The position numbers and the translations under genes were made by a program. Shown piece by piece: positions 62,169-64,000 of a stretch of DNA of 64,000 bases (its first letter is position 1; each line of letters begins with the position of its first letter). Location: contig CM030708.1 of assembly GCA_017979445.1 (NCBI GenBank), positions 32,182,721 to 32,246,720 on the forward strand, written 5' to 3'. Origin of the DNA: Akebia trifoliata. Its lineage: Eukaryota > Streptophyta > Magnoliopsida > Ranunculales > Lardizabalaceae. Under the pieces are notes generated by a model. The model searched no databases and was not told where the DNA came from. It saw only the letters and a program-made list of their open reading frames with translations.

Positions 62169-62829
62169 TAAGATTGAAAGATATAAATAAATTAAATTAT
62201 CGATTTTTTTTATTTATTTAAGAAAAATACAGACTGCATGGAAGAACAATGAAATGGAGTAATAAGTAAGGACGACTGTCGACCCGGGATGACACCAATA
62301 CTGCACTTTCATCTAGGATATTTAAGGGTCTGGTCACTGGTGACGACATTCTTTAGAAACAAAAGAGTTGACTTATAGAAACTTAAATGCGGGTCAGAAT
62401 TTGAGATCCGATTTCATAGTAACTTCGACTCATTTTACACGTCAACCGTAAAATCACAGGTTTAATTGCATGCATGTAGGACACAAATGGGTCGGATTCT
62501 TTATAAACTTACCGTGTTGACTCGTTTACCACCTCGTATTGCTTGCTTAACAAGCAATACCACCCCCACTGAACCAAGCACAGAAGCACTCCACCCCATC
62601 TATCCATTAATCGAGCATGCTCAAATTACTATAATACCCTCGGGATCCATTATTAATCAACGTTTACCCTTTTAAATGCCAAACTTTTATGGAAAAGAAA
62701 ATAAGAGAAAGCCTTTGACTAGATGTTGAAGAGTGAAGACGGGGGCATTGGGATCATTATCAATTAATCTACATCTCGATCCATTGACAGCCCTACATAC
62801 AACACCCACACATCACACGTACCAAATAA

Positions 62830-62930
62830 GTAAGGGTGGACTTTGGTGGGTGGGAGGAATTAATGCTCATACTGAGTATCGAACTCAGTACCGAAGGGCA
62901 TTAACCACTTATCCATCCGAGATTGCCATG
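62830..62930 (-). mobile_element. SINE family 3, 5' fragment
   Basis: On the minus strand 'taagtggttaatgcccttcg' (A-box-like), 'actgagttcgatactc' (B-box-like) and 'gagcattaattcctcc'. It supplies the tRNA-like head missing from the copy at 6216-6404. Confidence 0.55.
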
Positions 62931-64000
62931 GAGCCAACCCCTCCGGTTATTTATATCTTTCATTTGCACAACGATACTTTTATTTATAATACACCACCAT
63001 TGTGTAAATCAACAACTAGAGGTACCAACTCGGCCAATTGGCACGTTAATTGGGCTTAACTTGCCCGGTCCAATCCATTATTATATCACTTCATATATAG
63101 TCGGATTTATAATTTCATAATGAAAAATTATTTAAAACATATCATAAAACAGCAAATTTATTTTTATCCCCAACTATTTTTTAATTAGGATAAAGGTTGG
63201 ATTCATATTTTGATAAAAAGTAACATTATATAACTCTAAAAATAACTAGAAAAGATGTATGAATTTAATATATATATATATTATAAAACCCCAAAATCAG
63301 CCCAAACACAAGCCAAGCCCATTAAGGTCAAGCTTGGGCTTAGCTAATCGAGGGCTGATCTAGGGTACAGTATGCTTCCAGCCAACTTAAGGGCTCATCC
63401 TAGACTAGCCTGAACCCACCCCTTGATGGCCTTACCAAACAACCCATGGTTAGTTTTCTATGTGAGAGTGGATTTCTTCTTAGCTGAAGTAAATAAATGT
63501 CGAGTACGAATGGGTACAGAGGTAAAAGTATGAGAATTATCTTTGTATGAAAATTTAATTTTTTAACTGCTGGGTTAAACAAATGTGGTGTGGCAATTAA
63601 GTTTTAGAAAAGCTCGGTTACAGTTAACGCCAGCTAACTTCAGACTTACCATCTGCCATTTTTTTTATGGAAAATAACATGATTGATAATTGGTAGCCAT
63701 TGGATTTGAGGATGTGTTACTCTTTGTGGATTGCCGATCCATGGATTTTTGGTCCAGCTATTGCAGATTCCATACACCACGAATTAACCTGATTGATGAT
63801 TTTTCTCTGTTGGATTCAATTGATGACATGAAATCTAACTAGTCCGTGTCAAACATTCAGGGGTCAGTGGTTCCGAAAAGTAAACCAGTTGGCATTTTTT
63901 CATTTAACATTTATAGTCTAATAATAGAAATCTAAACTTGACCTCTGAAACTTCTTTTATTCTCCAAACAACAAATTGAGAAATCACACTAGTGACTCGT
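62931..64000. other. Intergenic end of window
   Basis: No gene supported. 63290-63430 has 'cccaaacacaagccaagccc' text like that near 34.6 kb, probably one decayed repeat family. The remainder shows nothing recognisable. Confidence 0.5.

Noticed and set aside
62466..63120. Overlapping open frames near the window end
   Set aside because: They lie partly over a SINE fragment and show no family similarity or splice structure.

Overview
The window is nuclear DNA of a flowering plant. It is AT-rich and gene-poor: four protein-coding genes, all with spliceosomal introns, in 64 kb. All four products are families known from plants, and the non-coding DNA is full of short hairpin elements (MITEs), tRNA-derived SINEs and microsatellites, as in medium-to-large angiosperm genomes. 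I cannot name the species. Nothing bacterial, viral or plastid-derived was recognised.

Layout. (1) 138-2564 (+): the last five recognisable exons of the alpha subunit of mitochondrial 3-methylcrotonyl-CoA carboxylase (MCCA), including the biotin-carrier domain; the 5' part lies outside the window. (2) 2565-8500: intergenic, with SINE and MITE copies. (3) 9393-14882 (+): a complete six-exon, 391-residue Raf-like MAPKKK of the MRK1 type. (4) 14883-19007: intergenic, mainly one nested long-inverted-repeat element. (5) 19008-32658 (-): a complete 15-exon, 545-residue SUV3-type mitochondrial DExH RNA helicase, whose introns carry SINEs, a CA repeat and a decayed LINE. (6) 33.4-44.6 kb: about 11 kb of repeats. 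(7) 45295-48052 (+): a complete nine-exon, 560-residue type I inositol-polyphosphate 5-phosphatase of the CVP2/CVL1 group. (8) 48053-64000: about 16 kb with no gene I can support, holding a clean hAT-like element with an 8-bp target duplication, several MITE families, SINEs, G-box clusters and a cluster of three hairpin elements in (TA)n tracts.

The four genes do not form a pathway: they act in leucine catabolism, kinase signalling, mitochondrial RNA turnover and phosphoinositide/vein patterning. Exon boundaries were placed by hand from splice signals, reading phase and protein-family continuity. The phases close across all three complete genes, which supports those models. The most notable points are two probable GC-AG introns in different genes, a coding stretch in MCCA that mimics a 28-nt intron, a NAGNAG acceptor, three tiny upstream ORFs before the 5-phosphatase start, and a set of mobile-element families with recognisable structure. 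I found no convincing new multi-gene system.
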